From contig NZ_JAFCLP010000001.1 in the NCBI RefSeq assembly GCF_018129405.1, positions 496,001-560,000 of the forward strand: 64,000 nucleotides of DNA. Reading direction: 5' to 3'. This document shows positions 8,766 to 16,260 of this stretch, one piece after another. The translations under genes were made by a program, and so were the position numbers. Position 1 is the first letter of the stretch; each line of letters opens with the position of its first letter. The stretch comes from Bradyrhizobium iriomotense. Its GTDB lineage: Bacteria > Pseudomonadota > Alphaproteobacteria > Rhizobiales > Xanthobacteraceae. Under the pieces are notes generated by a model. The model was not told the origin of the DNA, did no database searches, and worked only from the letters and a program-made list of their open reading frames with translations.

Positions 8766-9461
8766 CTACGGCGCCGCAACGGCGAGGTTGACGAACTTCT
8801 CGCGCTGCATCCTGGCGAGCAGCGCGGCGAGCTCCTCCTGGCTCATCGCCTTGTCGAACTGGAGGCGGAACATGCCGCCCTTGGCATCGCCGATGATCGA
8901 CGCTTGGTAGCTGTCGAGCAATGCGGTGATGTCGGCAACCCGCGCCTCGGGCGTGAAGCGCACCAGGGCACGAGCCGGTGCTGCGGATGCACCGAGTTCG
9001 CGCGTGATCGGCGCGCCGGTCGAGAGCGAGGCGGTCTGGAAGGTCGCGGTCTGGGTCTTCATCAGCACCGCGCCGATGATGCCGGCCTGCAGCAGCAGCG
9101 CGATGGCGCCGAGGCTCGCCGACCAGGCCAGCGTCCGTGGCGACAGGCCCGCGAAGAAGGTCGCGATGCGCGACGACAGCGGCGCCGAACCGACGGCACG
9201 CGCCGGCTCGGTATCGATCGCGGCGAACAGCTTCTGCATCGCGCGCGCCGACGGGGCGCCCAGGCTCTCGTTCAGATGGATGGTCTCTTCGTACTCGCCG
9301 CGGATCGCGGCATACTGCTTGGCGAGCTCCGGGTCGCGCGCCAGCGCGTCCTCGACGCGGCGGGCATCGCGCGCGTTCAGCGTGCCGGCGGCGTGCCAGG
9401 GCAGCAGCAGTTCAATTTCACTGGGCTCTTGCTCCAGCATCTTCTTGCTCAAAGCCATCAT
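8766..9461 (-). CDS. Membrane anti-sigma factor with a C-terminal domain resembling a subtilase propeptide
   Basis: 231 residues. Residues 1-85 resemble the cytoplasmic sigma-binding region of anti-sigma factors (LLPWHAAGTLNARDARRVED). One membrane span lies at about 111-134. A periplasmic segment follows, ending in a compact domain at about 163-231 (RALVRFTPEARVADITALL, then GGMFRLQF, then SQEELAALLARMQ). That last domain resembles the prodomains of fervidolysin-type subtilases. It starts inside the sigma gene stop (ATGA overlap), so it is co-translated with its partner. No zinc-binding HCC motif is visible, so the inhibitory domain is of the zinc-free type. The anti-sigma role is inferred from topology and context. 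Confidence 0.8.
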   Translation of the reverse strand: MMALSKKMLEQEPSEIELLLPWHAAGTLNARDARRVEDALARDPELAKQYAAIRGEYEETIHLNESLGAPSARAMQKLFAAIDTEPARAVGSAPLSSRIATFFAGLSPRTLAWSASLGAIALLLQAGIIGAVLMKTQTATFQTASLSTGAPITRELGASAAPARALVRFTPEARVADITALLDSYQASIIGDAKGGMFRLQFDKAMSQEELAALLARMQREKFVNLAVAAP

Positions 9462-10027
9462 GGCCAGCCTCGCTCAACGCCGGCTGCCTTCAGCAGTTCG
9501 GCCAGTTTCTTGCGCGCATAGAACAAGCGCGTCTTCACAGTGTTCTCCGGGATCCCGACGATTTGGGCCACTTCTTCCACGGACTTCTCGTGGTAGTAGA
9601 CGAGATCGACGATTTCCCGATGTTCCGGCGAGAGGCCCGTCAGACACTCCCGCAACGCTGCACTGGTATCCTTCTTCTGCACCACCGTTTCCGGATCATC
9701 GGACTGGTCCTCGATCGCGTTCGCGGCGTCTTCGTCCAGTTCAAAATCCTTCCTGCGCCGGAGCGCCGAGAGGGCCTTGAATCGGGTGATTGCCAGCAGC
9801 CAGGTGGAAACGGCGGATCGGCCCTCGAACTTGCCGGCTTGACGCCAGACGTCGAGAAAAACCTCGCTGATGAGGTCTTCCGCCGCCTGCTCGTCCCGCA
9901 CGAGCCTCAGCCCGAACCTGTAGACCCTGACATGGTGCCGCCCGTACAGCACCTGCATGGCGAGCCGGTCGCCCTGAGCGATCCTGGCGATCAGGACCTC
10001 GTCCGAAGCCGCCTGTGTCACGCTCAA
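9458..10027 (-). CDS. ECF-type RNA polymerase sigma factor
   Basis: A 189-residue sigma-70 family protein. Region 2 covers about residues 25-92 (VYRFGLRLVRDEQAAEDLISEVF, shown here in part, then STWLLAITRFKALSALRR). Region 4, with a helix-turn-helix, covers about 128-178 (LSPEHREIVDLVYY, then VEEVAQIVGIPENTVKTRLF). There is no region 1 or 3, which is typical of ECF factors. It is the first gene of a three-gene operon and overlaps the anti-sigma start by four bases. I could not find a convincing ECF promoter upstream in 10028-10130. The trigger is unknown, but the operon suggests envelope or proteolytic stress. Confidence 0.93.
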   Translation of the reverse strand: MSVTQAASDEVLIARIAQGDRLAMQVLYGRHHVRVYRFGLRLVRDEQAAEDLISEVFLDVWRQAGKFEGRSAVSTWLLAITRFKALSALRRRKDFELDEDAANAIEDQSDDPETVVQKKDTSAALRECLTGLSPEHREIVDLVYYHEKSVEEVAQIVGIPENTVKTRLFYARKKLAELLKAAGVERGWP

Positions 10028-10466
10028 AGCTCGTCTCGCAAGGTTGGTCGGGTCGATGCGGCGGAGGGTTCGACCGGAGGTGCAAAATTGTTCAACCTAC
10101 CGCAGTCGTAGGGGGACCCGTGTGATCTGCCCCACATACATGCGCTTTTCCTGCCCCGCCCGTGGCGGGCGCCCGCCTCAGTCCAGATCGGTAACATAAT
10201 ACTGAAACACTTTCCTGCGGATCGCCTGCCCGGCACGGGCGGGCCGATCACATCCGGTTCCATAGCAGTCCTGCACGACGTATGTCTCACGAACCCCCGT
10301 TTTGGCTCGACCGCACCGCAAACGATGCCTAATCGCCGGCAAATTCCCCCTTCCGGCCAATGGCATCCTGTTCTGCGCTGCACGCTTCGGATTCGATTTC
10401 AAAGGATACCAAACCTAAAGGCTTGCCACGTAGATTTTTGGGCTGACATCCACCATTGGCGGGACC
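10028..10466. other. Intergenic region between divergent sigma-factor and diguanylate-cyclase genes
   Basis: 439 bases that should hold the promoters of the minus-strand sigma operon and of the plus-strand GGDEF gene. A short minus-strand frame (10178-10402, 74 codons, ending FQYYVTDLD) is open. It has mixed third-base use and no clear ribosome site, so I do not call it. A small hairpin CCCGCC-CGT-GGCGGG lies at 10155-10169. No promoter is convincing. Confidence 0.4.
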
Positions 10467-11624
10467 ATGAACACGGCCGCGACGTCGCTTCCCGAGAGGA
10501 ATGCCGCTGAGGTCGCGGATCTCGTCCTCATGCCAGCGGCGGCGGCGCCGGAGGTCCGGGCGCGCCGGGCCTGGCAGCGCCGCCAGATGTATATCGGCCA
10601 GGTGGCGAGCTACTCGCTCGGCGCCTCCGTCCTGCTGCTCTACGCCTATGATGGCGTGATCTCGATCGACATCGCCTCGCTGTTCTGGGTCGGCGGCCTC
10701 CTGATCATCGGCACCTTCACCGTGCTTTCGGAAGCCGGCGTCGGCGACAAATTCACCGACCATTATCTCACCGTCTTCCAGATCTCGGCGCATATGGCGC
10801 TGCAATTCGCGTTCCTGCTGTCGGCCCCGACCATCGGCATCGCCTTCATCAGCGTGCTGTTCCTGATCTTCGCCTTCGGCACGCTGCGCATGACCTCGAC
10901 CCAGGCGATGGTGACCTGGGCGCTTGCGACCGCCGGCCTTGCCGCCGTGTTCCTCGCCTCCGACCTGCCGATCGGCATGCCCGTCGCGACCAGGCTGCAG
11001 CGGGCCGCCTCGATGCTGTGCTTCGTGCTGGTGATCGGCCAGTGCGCCTTCCTCGGCCTGTTCGGCGCCACGCTGCGCAAGATCCTGTACCAGCGCAGCA
11101 TCGAGCTGAAGGCCGCCTATCGGCGCATCGAGGAACTGGCCGAGCTCGACGAGCTGACCGGCTCCTACAACCGTCGCTGCATCATGCGGCTGCTCGACGC
11201 CGAGATCGAAAATTCGCGGCGGACATCGAGGCCTTGCGCGATCGCGCTGATCGACCTCGACTGGTTCAAGCGCATCAACGACGCCCACGGCCATCCCGTC
11301 GGCGACGAGGTGCTGCGCACCTTCGCGATCACGATGTTCGCCAACATCCACCCGGCCGACAGCTTCGGCCGCTACGGCGGCGAGGAATTCCTGCTGCTGC
11401 TGCCGGACACCGAAGGCGACGCCGCCTCGCGCATGCTCGAGCGCCTGCGCCGCGTCGTCGCCGACCTCGACTGGAGCGCATTCTCTCCGGGCATGCACGT
11501 GACGATTTCAGCGGGCGTCGTGACGCTTCGCGACAATGATACTGCCGACACGTTTCTCGCGCGCGCCGACAGCGCGCTTTATTCAGCCAAGGCGCAAGGG
11601 CGCAACCGCATCGTAACGAACTGA
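10467..11624 (+). CDS. Membrane-bound diguanylate cyclase (GGDEF domain)
   Basis: A 385-residue protein with a cytoplasmic N-terminus, about six membrane spans (roughly residues 45-215), a short helix and a GGDEF domain (about 228-383). The active-site loop is intact: RYGGEEFLLLL, GGEEF at 304-308. Upstream metal- and substrate-binding segments are present (DELTGSYNRR, then IDLDWFKRIND). It should make cyclic di-GMP. The usual inhibitory RxxD site is HPAD here (295-298), in the correct register but without the arginine, so product inhibition may be weak. There is no EAL domain. The sensory input is probably the membrane region. A DUF2336 gene follows on the same strand. Confidence 0.92.
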   Translation: MNTAATSLPERNAAEVADLVLMPAAAAPEVRARRAWQRRQMYIGQVASYSLGASVLLLYAYDGVISIDIASLFWVGGLLIIGTFTVLSEAGVGDKFTDHYLTVFQISAHMALQFAFLLSAPTIGIAFISVLFLIFAFGTLRMTSTQAMVTWALATAGLAAVFLASDLPIGMPVATRLQRAASMLCFVLVIGQCAFLGLFGATLRKILYQRSIELKAAYRRIEELAELDELTGSYNRRCIMRLLDAEIENSRRTSRPCAIALIDLDWFKRINDAHGHPVGDEVLRTFAITMFANIHPADSFGRYGGEEFLLLLPDTEGDAASRMLERLRRVVADLDWSAFSPGMHVTISAGVVTLRDNDTADTFLARADSALYSAKAQGRNRIVTN

Positions 11625-11687
11625 CCAATCCATTTTCTTCCGGTACGCCAGAGGCGCCGCCGGGCCGAAACGCTCCAGGACAGGGCA

Positions 11688-12785
11688 ATGAGATCCAAAC
11701 CCGAAAAATCATCCGAGAATTTGCTTGAAGAATTGCAGGCCGCACTCTCGCACGGCACCGTTGCGCGCCGGGTCGAGACACTGCGCCGCGTCACCGATCT
11801 CTTCGTGGGCAACGCGGTGGACTATTCCGACGACCACATCCGTGTGTTCGACGACGTGTTCGAGTGCCTGATCGAGCAGATCGAGACGTCGGCCAGGGCC
11901 CTTCTTGCCGACCGCCTCGCACCGATCGCGGCCGCGCCGCCGAAGATCATCCGCACGCTGGCACTCGACGAGGTCATCGAGGTCGCAGGACCCGTGCTGA
12001 CGAAATCGGAACGGCTGGACGAGGCCACCCTGATCGAGATCGCACGGACGCGCGGCCAGGCCCATCTGAAGGCGATCTCGCTGCGGCGGGTTCTGTCGGA
12101 AGCCCTGACCGACGTGCTGGTGACACGCGGCAACGAGGACGTCGTGCAATCGACCGTCAGCAATCCGGGCGCGCGGCTCTCCGAGGAAAGTCTCACCGAC
12201 CTCGTCACGCGCGCCGAACGCGACGACGGCCTCGCCACCTGCATCGGCCTGCGGCCCAGCCTGCCGCGCCATCACTACCTGAAGCTGGTTGCGAAGGCGT
12301 CCCTGAGCGTACGCAGGAAGCTGGAGGCCGCGCATCCCGAGCTCGCGGACGAGGTGTCGAGCGTGGTGCAGGAGGCGGCCCAGCGGGTCCGCGCCGCCGC
12401 CATGACCAGGCAGACCGAGATGGCGCGCGCACTGGTGAAGTCGCTGCACGAGGACGGTCGCCTCAACGAATTCCAGGTCTCCACCTTCGCCGAACAGGGC
12501 AAGTTCGACGAGACCAATGCGGGGCTCGCCGCGCTCGCGGGCGTTGCGGTCGAGACCGCCGAGACCATGATGATCGAAAGCCGCAGCGAGGGCGTGATGA
12601 TCCTCGCCAAGGTCGCGGGCATGCAATGGTCGAGCGTGCGCGCGATCATCGCCATGCGCGAAAAACTGTCAGGCGGCGCGACAGCCGACATGCTGGCGCT
12701 GCGCGACACCTACGAGGCCCTGCGCAGCTCCACCGCGCAGCAGGTGCTGCGCTTCCACCGCATGCAGAACGCGACGCCGGCCTAG
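11688..12785 (+). CDS. DUF2336 domain-containing protein
   Basis: A 365-residue, almost entirely helical cytoplasmic protein without signal or membrane segments. It shows the repeat-like helices of the alphaproteobacterial DUF2336 family (VETLRRVTDLFV, ARTRGQAHLKAIS, then the C-terminal AGMQWSSVRAIIAMR). The biochemical function of the family is not established. It follows a diguanylate cyclase by 63 bases on the same strand, so a shared transcript and a signalling link are possible but unproven. Its stop overlaps the convergent nrsF-like gene by three bases. Confidence 0.8.
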   Translation: MRSKPEKSSENLLEELQAALSHGTVARRVETLRRVTDLFVGNAVDYSDDHIRVFDDVFECLIEQIETSARALLADRLAPIAAAPPKIIRTLALDEVIEVAGPVLTKSERLDEATLIEIARTRGQAHLKAISLRRVLSEALTDVLVTRGNEDVVQSTVSNPGARLSEESLTDLVTRAERDDGLATCIGLRPSLPRHHYLKLVAKASLSVRRKLEAAHPELADEVSSVVQEAAQRVRAAAMTRQTEMARALVKSLHEDGRLNEFQVSTFAEQGKFDETNAGLAALAGVAVETAETMMIESRSEGVMILAKVAGMQWSSVRAIIAMREKLSGGATADMLALRDTYEALRSSTAQQVLRFHRMQNATPA

Positions 12786-13420
12786 TATCTTAGAACCCTC
12801 GATCCGACCGCCGCGCCGATCACGGTCACCACCGCGGTCGCGATCGTGTACCAGGTCGCGACGAACAGCGGTGAATCATCGGTGCAGTGCGAGGCGTAGA
12901 GCGTCGCGGCAAGTCCGGCAGACACCAGGCCGGCGAGTGCACCGGCGAGCGCGGGCCGCGACGGCGCGCCGTGGCGCAGGCCGAACAGCGCGCCCGCGAG
13001 CAGCGGCAGCGACATCGCGGGGATCGCCATCAGGCAAGTCCTGGAGTTCTTGCCCATCAAGCGCATCGTCATCGGCATGGCCGGGGCCATCATCGCCTCG
13101 CTGCCGATCGCAACTGCAAGCAGGCCGACGGGAAGCAGCAGCAGCCAGCCCCAGCCGCGCAGCAGGGCTTCCGGCCGCGACAGATGCAGGCTGACGATGA
13201 TCGCGGGGATCGCGAGCGACAGCGTCACCGCGAACTTCATGTCGAAGAACGGATTGCGCATCGCGCTCATCACGTCGGCGCGCAGGCCGAGGAACGTCGC
13301 GAAGATCAGGATCGACAGTGGCGCGGCCACCAGCAGCGCCATGGTCAGCACGGCGCCGACGCGGGGCTCGCGATGGGCGTTGTCGGCCGCGAGCGAGCGA
13401 AGGAGTTGATCGGTATCCAT
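12782..13420 (-). CDS. nrsF: NrsF-like (DUF1109) membrane anti-sigma factor
   Basis: A 212-residue protein with a short cytoplasmic N-terminus (MDTDQLLRSLAADN) and six predicted spans. It ends near GAAVGSRVLRY. The motif LMGKNSRTCLMAIPAMSLPLL, with a conserved Cys, matches DUF1109/NrsF proteins, which hold SigF-type ECF factors inactive at the membrane in Caulobacter. The gene starts two bases after the stop of the ECF factor upstream, as expected for a sigma/anti-sigma pair. By analogy the inducing signal may be heavy-metal or oxidative stress sensed through cysteines. That is inference from the family. Confidence 0.85.
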   Translation of the reverse strand: MDTDQLLRSLAADNAHREPRVGAVLTMALLVAAPLSILIFATFLGLRADVMSAMRNPFFDMKFAVTLSLAIPAIIVSLHLSRPEALLRGWGWLLLLPVGLLAVAIGSEAMMAPAMPMTMRLMGKNSRTCLMAIPAMSLPLLAGALFGLRHGAPSRPALAGALAGLVSAGLAATLYASHCTDDSPLFVATWYTIATAVVTVIGAAVGSRVLRY

Positions 13421-13422
13421 GA

Positions 13423-13968
13423 CTAGTGGTCCCGCAGTTTGGCAGTCAGTGCGGCAAGTCCGCGATGCAGCGCGACCCGCACCGCACCTTCGCTCATCGA
13501 GAACTTTGCCGCCGTGTCCTTGATCGAGGCGGCCTCGACCGCGATCGACTGCAGCACGTCGCGCTGGCGCTGCGGCAGCGTGCCGAGCTGCGCCGCAACC
13601 TCGCCCGCGGAAGCCGTCTCCTGCGGCGCTTCGCCCGGCAGCGTCTCGGCGAAATCGTCGATGTTGACGAAGACGCGCCTGCCGCGCCGCCTCAGCGCAT
13701 CGATCAGCTTGTTGCGGGCGATCGCGAACAGCCAGGGCGCGAAGGGCGCTTCGCTGTCCCAGGTGTGCCGCTTCAGGTGCACCGCCAACAAAATCTCCTG
13801 CACGATATCCTCGGCTTGGTCGGGAGGCTGCCCGGCCCGCGCCAGGCCGCGCCTCGCGGCAGCGCGCAGCACCGGCGTGACTGCCTTCAACAGGCGATGA
13901 TACGCCGCATCATCGCCGGCCATGGCCGACCGCATCAGGCCGGTCCATTCGTCCTCACGTCCGCGCAC
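13423..13968 (-). CDS. SigF/EcfF-type ECF sigma factor
   Basis: A 181-residue ECF factor. Region 2 is visible as GQPPDQAEDIVQEILLAVHL and PWLFAIARNKLIDALRRRGR. Region 4 is LPQRQRDVLQSIAVE and SEGAVRVALHRGLAAL. Pairing with a DUF1109/NrsF gene places it with the SigF-type ECF factors. The start is a GTG at 13968, with GAGGGG about six bases before it. Upstream lies GTAAC-N16-CGAA on the coding strand, resembling SigF-type promoters, so it may activate its own transcription. Confidence 0.9.
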   Translation of the reverse strand: MRGREDEWTGLMRSAMAGDDAAYHRLLKAVTPVLRAAARRGLARAGQPPDQAEDIVQEILLAVHLKRHTWDSEAPFAPWLFAIARNKLIDALRRRGRRVFVNIDDFAETLPGEAPQETASAGEVAAQLGTLPQRQRDVLQSIAVEAASIKDTAAKFSMSEGAVRVALHRGLAALTAKLRDH

Positions 13969-13988
13969 GCGCGCCCCTCACCATGCAA

Positions 13989-14013
13989 TTCGGCCGCTCT
14001 TTCAATTTGTTAC
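13989..14013 (-). promoter_or_regulatory. Candidate SigF-type promoter (GTAAC-N16-CGAA) for the sigF-nrsF operon
   Basis: On the minus strand GTAAC (14013-14009) is followed after 16 bases by CGAA (13992-13989), about 20 bases before the GTG start. As I recall, SigF of Caulobacter uses GTAACC and CGAA boxes with similar spacing. A single instance is suggestive, not proof. Confidence 0.5.
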
Positions 14014-14026
14014 GCCGGTCGAGCAC

Positions 14027-14044
14027 GATCACGAATTCGTGATC
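14027..14044. promoter_or_regulatory. 18-bp perfect palindrome upstream of the sigF operon
   Basis: GATCACGAATTCGTGATC is perfectly self-complementary with no loop, which suits a dimeric regulator. It lies 14 bases upstream of the candidate -35 box and in the space shared with the divergent gene at 14260. The rest of the 13969-14259 gap shows nothing else I can name. Confidence 0.4.
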
Positions 14045-14259
14045 AATGCCGGGTGCCGGTGCTCCGATGCGGCCGGGAAAACTCGCGACGGCTCATAACA
14101 CCGATCGTTCCCGTCCGCACCCAGCGGCCGGCCGCGACGGGGCGGCTTGCCCCGCTTTTGCCCGGTGTGGCCCGAAGATTCCCATTTTCTGCCCCGCTAT
14201 CGTCACGTCGCGGCGTCTCTGTTCGGTCCGGGGATGGGTGAATTGGGGAGATCGTCAAC

Positions 14260-14952
14260 ATGATGAAAGCCAGCGGGCGCGCTGCCCTGATTCTTCTTGC
14301 CGGGCTTTTCCTGCTGTTCGGAGGCGCTGCACAGGCGGCGCCAGCCTCGGCTGCGAGCAGCAAATCGGACAGCGCAGGCACACAGGCCGATGCGGTCAAG
14401 CCGGGCAAGCACCGGCACCAGTCTTCTCGCCGCACCAGCAGCAAGACGGCGCAGAAGTCCTCGGACGACAAGGCCGACAGCAAGGACACCGCGGCAAAGG
14501 CCGACGAGGCCAAGGCTGGCGACAACAAGGCTGGCGACAAGACTGCCGATAGCGCCCTGCCCGCCTCGAGCCAGATGCCGCCGGAGGTCGCCAACGCCAA
14601 TGCGCAGCTTGCCGCCACCGATACGCCGCCCGCGGCTGCCGCCTCCGCCATGACCGGCCGCGCCAACGACAACGTCCAGGCGGCGGCCGATAATACCGCG
14701 GCCCCGAATGCCGAGGGCCAGATCGTCGCACCCGACCAGCCCAACGATCTCGACCGCGCCGCGCAACAGGACAACCCGCCGGCCCAGAAGGCGGTGGTTG
14801 CCGCAACGGAGGCGCAGCCGCGTCCCGCGCCGGTGATGGCCAGCAGCCAGCAGAGCTCGGCCTGGGACCAGAGCTCCCTGATCGGCAAGATCTTCATCGG
14901 GGTCGGCACGCTGCTGACGCTGGCGTCCGCCGCCCGCATGTTCATGGCCTGA
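14260..14952 (+). CDS. Ala-rich secreted or membrane-anchored protein of unknown function
   Basis: A 230-residue protein. A hydrophobic N-terminal signal (ALILLAGLFLLFGGAAQA) is followed by about 175 residues of low-complexity Ala, Lys, Asp, Ser and Pro (for example DKADSKDTAAKADEAKAGDN), which is likely disordered. A C-terminal hydrophobic segment (about 209-228, LIGKIFIGVGTLLTLASAAR) probably forms a second membrane anchor. No domain is recognised. The linker could cross the periplasm, but that is conjecture. The gene stands alone, divergent from the sigF operon, and ends in an unusual 13-bp tandem repeat. Confidence 0.75.
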   Translation: MMKASGRAALILLAGLFLLFGGAAQAAPASAASSKSDSAGTQADAVKPGKHRHQSSRRTSSKTAQKSSDDKADSKDTAAKADEAKAGDNKAGDKTADSALPASSQMPPEVANANAQLAATDTPPAAAASAMTGRANDNVQAAADNTAAPNAEGQIVAPDQPNDLDRAAQQDNPPAQKAVVAATEAQPRPAPVMASSQQSSAWDQSSLIGKIFIGVGTLLTLASAARMFMA

Positions 14953-14995
14953 TTTCTTGGCCTAATTTCTTGGCCTAATTTCTTGGCCTGATTTG
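14946..14995 (+). repeat. 13-bp tandem repeat overlapping the stop codon
   Basis: The unit GGCCTGATTTCTT (second and third copies GGCCTAATTTCTT) occurs 3.8 times, starting at 14946, 14959, 14972 and 14985. The first copy contains the stop of the upstream gene. Because 13 is not a multiple of three, the copies place stop codons in all three forward frames. Confidence 0.85.
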
Positions 14996-15007
14996 AAGAA
15001 ATCCCGT

Positions 15008-15037
15008 CCGGAACGCGCGACGTGCCGCGTGTTCCGG
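15008..15037 (+). terminator. Putative terminator hairpin
   Basis: CCGGAACGCGC (15008-15018) pairs with GCGTGTTCCGG (15027-15037) over 11 bp including one G-T pair, with an 8-base loop. It is about 55 bases past the stop of the preceding gene. No T-tract follows, so it may be a processing or Rho-dependent site. Confidence 0.45.
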
Positions 15038-15125
15038 GCCGCCTTGTTCCGAAGCCTTCCTGGGCTCTTGAAGCCCACCGCGCCAGCGGGCACATTGCCC
15101 GCCCAATCAAACGCGTGGGTGGAGC

Positions 15126-15905
15126 ATGAGCACGTTCGAACACATCATCGTCGAAAGTAAAGGCGCGGTCGGCATCATCAAGCTGAACCGGCCGAAGATG
15201 CTCAACGCACTCTCCTTCGGCGTCTTCCGCGAGATCGCCGCGGCGGTCGACGATCTCGAGGCCGATGACGCCATCGGCTGCATCGTCGTGACCGGCAGCG
15301 AGAAGGCCTTTGCCGCCGGCGCCGACATCAAGGAGATGCAGCCGAAGGGCTTCATCGACATGTTCTCCGAAGACTTCGCCGCGATCGGCGGCGACCGCAT
15401 CGCGCGCTGCCGCAAGCCGACCATCGCCGCGGTCGCGGGCTACGCGCTCGGCGGCGGCTGCGAGCTCGCCATGATGTGCGACGTCATCATCGCCGCCGAC
15501 ACCGCCAAGTTCGGCCAGCCCGAGATCACGCTCGGCACCATTCCCGGCATCGGCGGCACCCAGCGCCTGACGCGTGCCATCGGCAAGTCCAAGGCAATGG
15601 ACCTCTGCCTCACCGGGCGGATGATGGATGCAGCCGAAGCCGAGCGCTCGGGTCTCGTCAGCCGCATCGTGCCCGCCGACAAGCTGATGGACGAAGTCAT
15701 GGCCGCCGCCGAGAAGATCGCCGCGATGTCGCGCCCGGCCGCCGCGATGGCCAAGGAGGCGGTGAACCGCGCCTTCGAGACGACGCTCGCCGAGGGCATG
15801 AGCGTCGAGCGCAACCTGTTCCACTCGACCTTCGCGCTGGAAGACCGCTCCGAAGGCATGGCGGCGTTCATCGAGAAGCGCAAGCCGGTGAACAAGAACC
15901 GGTAA
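15126..15905 (+). CDS. Enoyl-CoA hydratase (crotonase superfamily)
   Basis: A 259-residue protein, the typical length of mitochondrial-type (ECHS1-like) hydratases. The CoA and oxyanion-hole segments are [11 protein letters not shown] (61-71) and [11 protein letters not shown]. Both catalytic glutamates are present: Glu113 (GGCELAM) and Glu133 ([13 protein letters not shown]). The C-terminal [13 protein letters not shown] is also characteristic. It should add water across trans-2-enoyl-CoA in fatty-acid or amino-acid breakdown. The gene stands alone between a terminator-like hairpin and a large palindromic repeat. Substrate chain length cannot be read from sequence. Confidence 0.93.
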   Translation: MSTFEHIIVESKGAVGIIKLNRPKMLNALSFGVFREIAAAVDDLEADDAIGCIVVTGSEKAFAAGADIKEMQPKGFIDMFSEDFAAIGGDRIARCRKPTIAAVAGYALGGGCELAMMCDVIIAADTAKFGQPEITLGTIPGIGGTQRLTRAIGKSKAMDLCLTGRMMDAAEAERSGLVSRIVPADKLMDEVMAAAEKIAAMSRPAAAMAKEAVNRAFETTLAEGMSVERNLFHSTFALEDRSEGMAAFIEKRKPVNKNR

Positions 15906-15924
15906 GGCCGTTGTAAGCTTTCGA

Positions 15925-16088
15925 TGTCGTCCCGGACAAGCGCGCCTCAAGCGCGCGCAGATCCGGGACCCATAGCCCCAGGGCTTCGTTTGACGAAGAC
16001 TGGCAACGACTATCTCGCACCACAACTTCTCCCTGGGGGTATGGGTCCCGGCCCCCCGCGCGCAATTGCGCGCTAGGCCGGGACGACA
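15925..16088. repeat. Large nested palindromic intergenic repeat
   Basis: Outer arms TGTCGTCCCGG (15925-15935) and CCGGGACGACA (16078-16088) are perfect. Inside, GGGACCCATA near 15965 faces TATGGGTCCC near 16040. A GC-rich inner hairpin (GCGCGC types) lies in each half. It belongs to the same broad class as the elements at 25704, 26680 and 27641. It fills most of the 15906-16260 gap, and no gene is visible there. Confidence 0.85.
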
Positions 16089-16260
16089 CCAAGTGTGTGG
16101 CACCGTCCTCGCAAGCCCGCAAATGCTGTGACGCACCTGCAACAAGCACGGAATACATGGGAGTTTTCCCCGCGGCAGTTTGCCTGCGCGACCCCGGCTG
16201 GTTAAACAGTTAAGAGGCCACCGTCGGCGGGGGCGGACAGCCGGGGTTTAGCGGGATTAC

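Noticed and set aside
10178-10402. 74-codon minus-strand frame in the sigma/GGDEF gap
   Set aside because: Third-base use is mixed, no ribosome site is visible and no family is recognised. It remains possible but unsupported.
14043-16145. 700-codon minus-strand open frame
   Set aside because: It runs antisense through the Ala-rich membrane-protein gene and the enoyl-CoA hydratase, and through an intergenic palindrome. Composition is that of a shadow frame.
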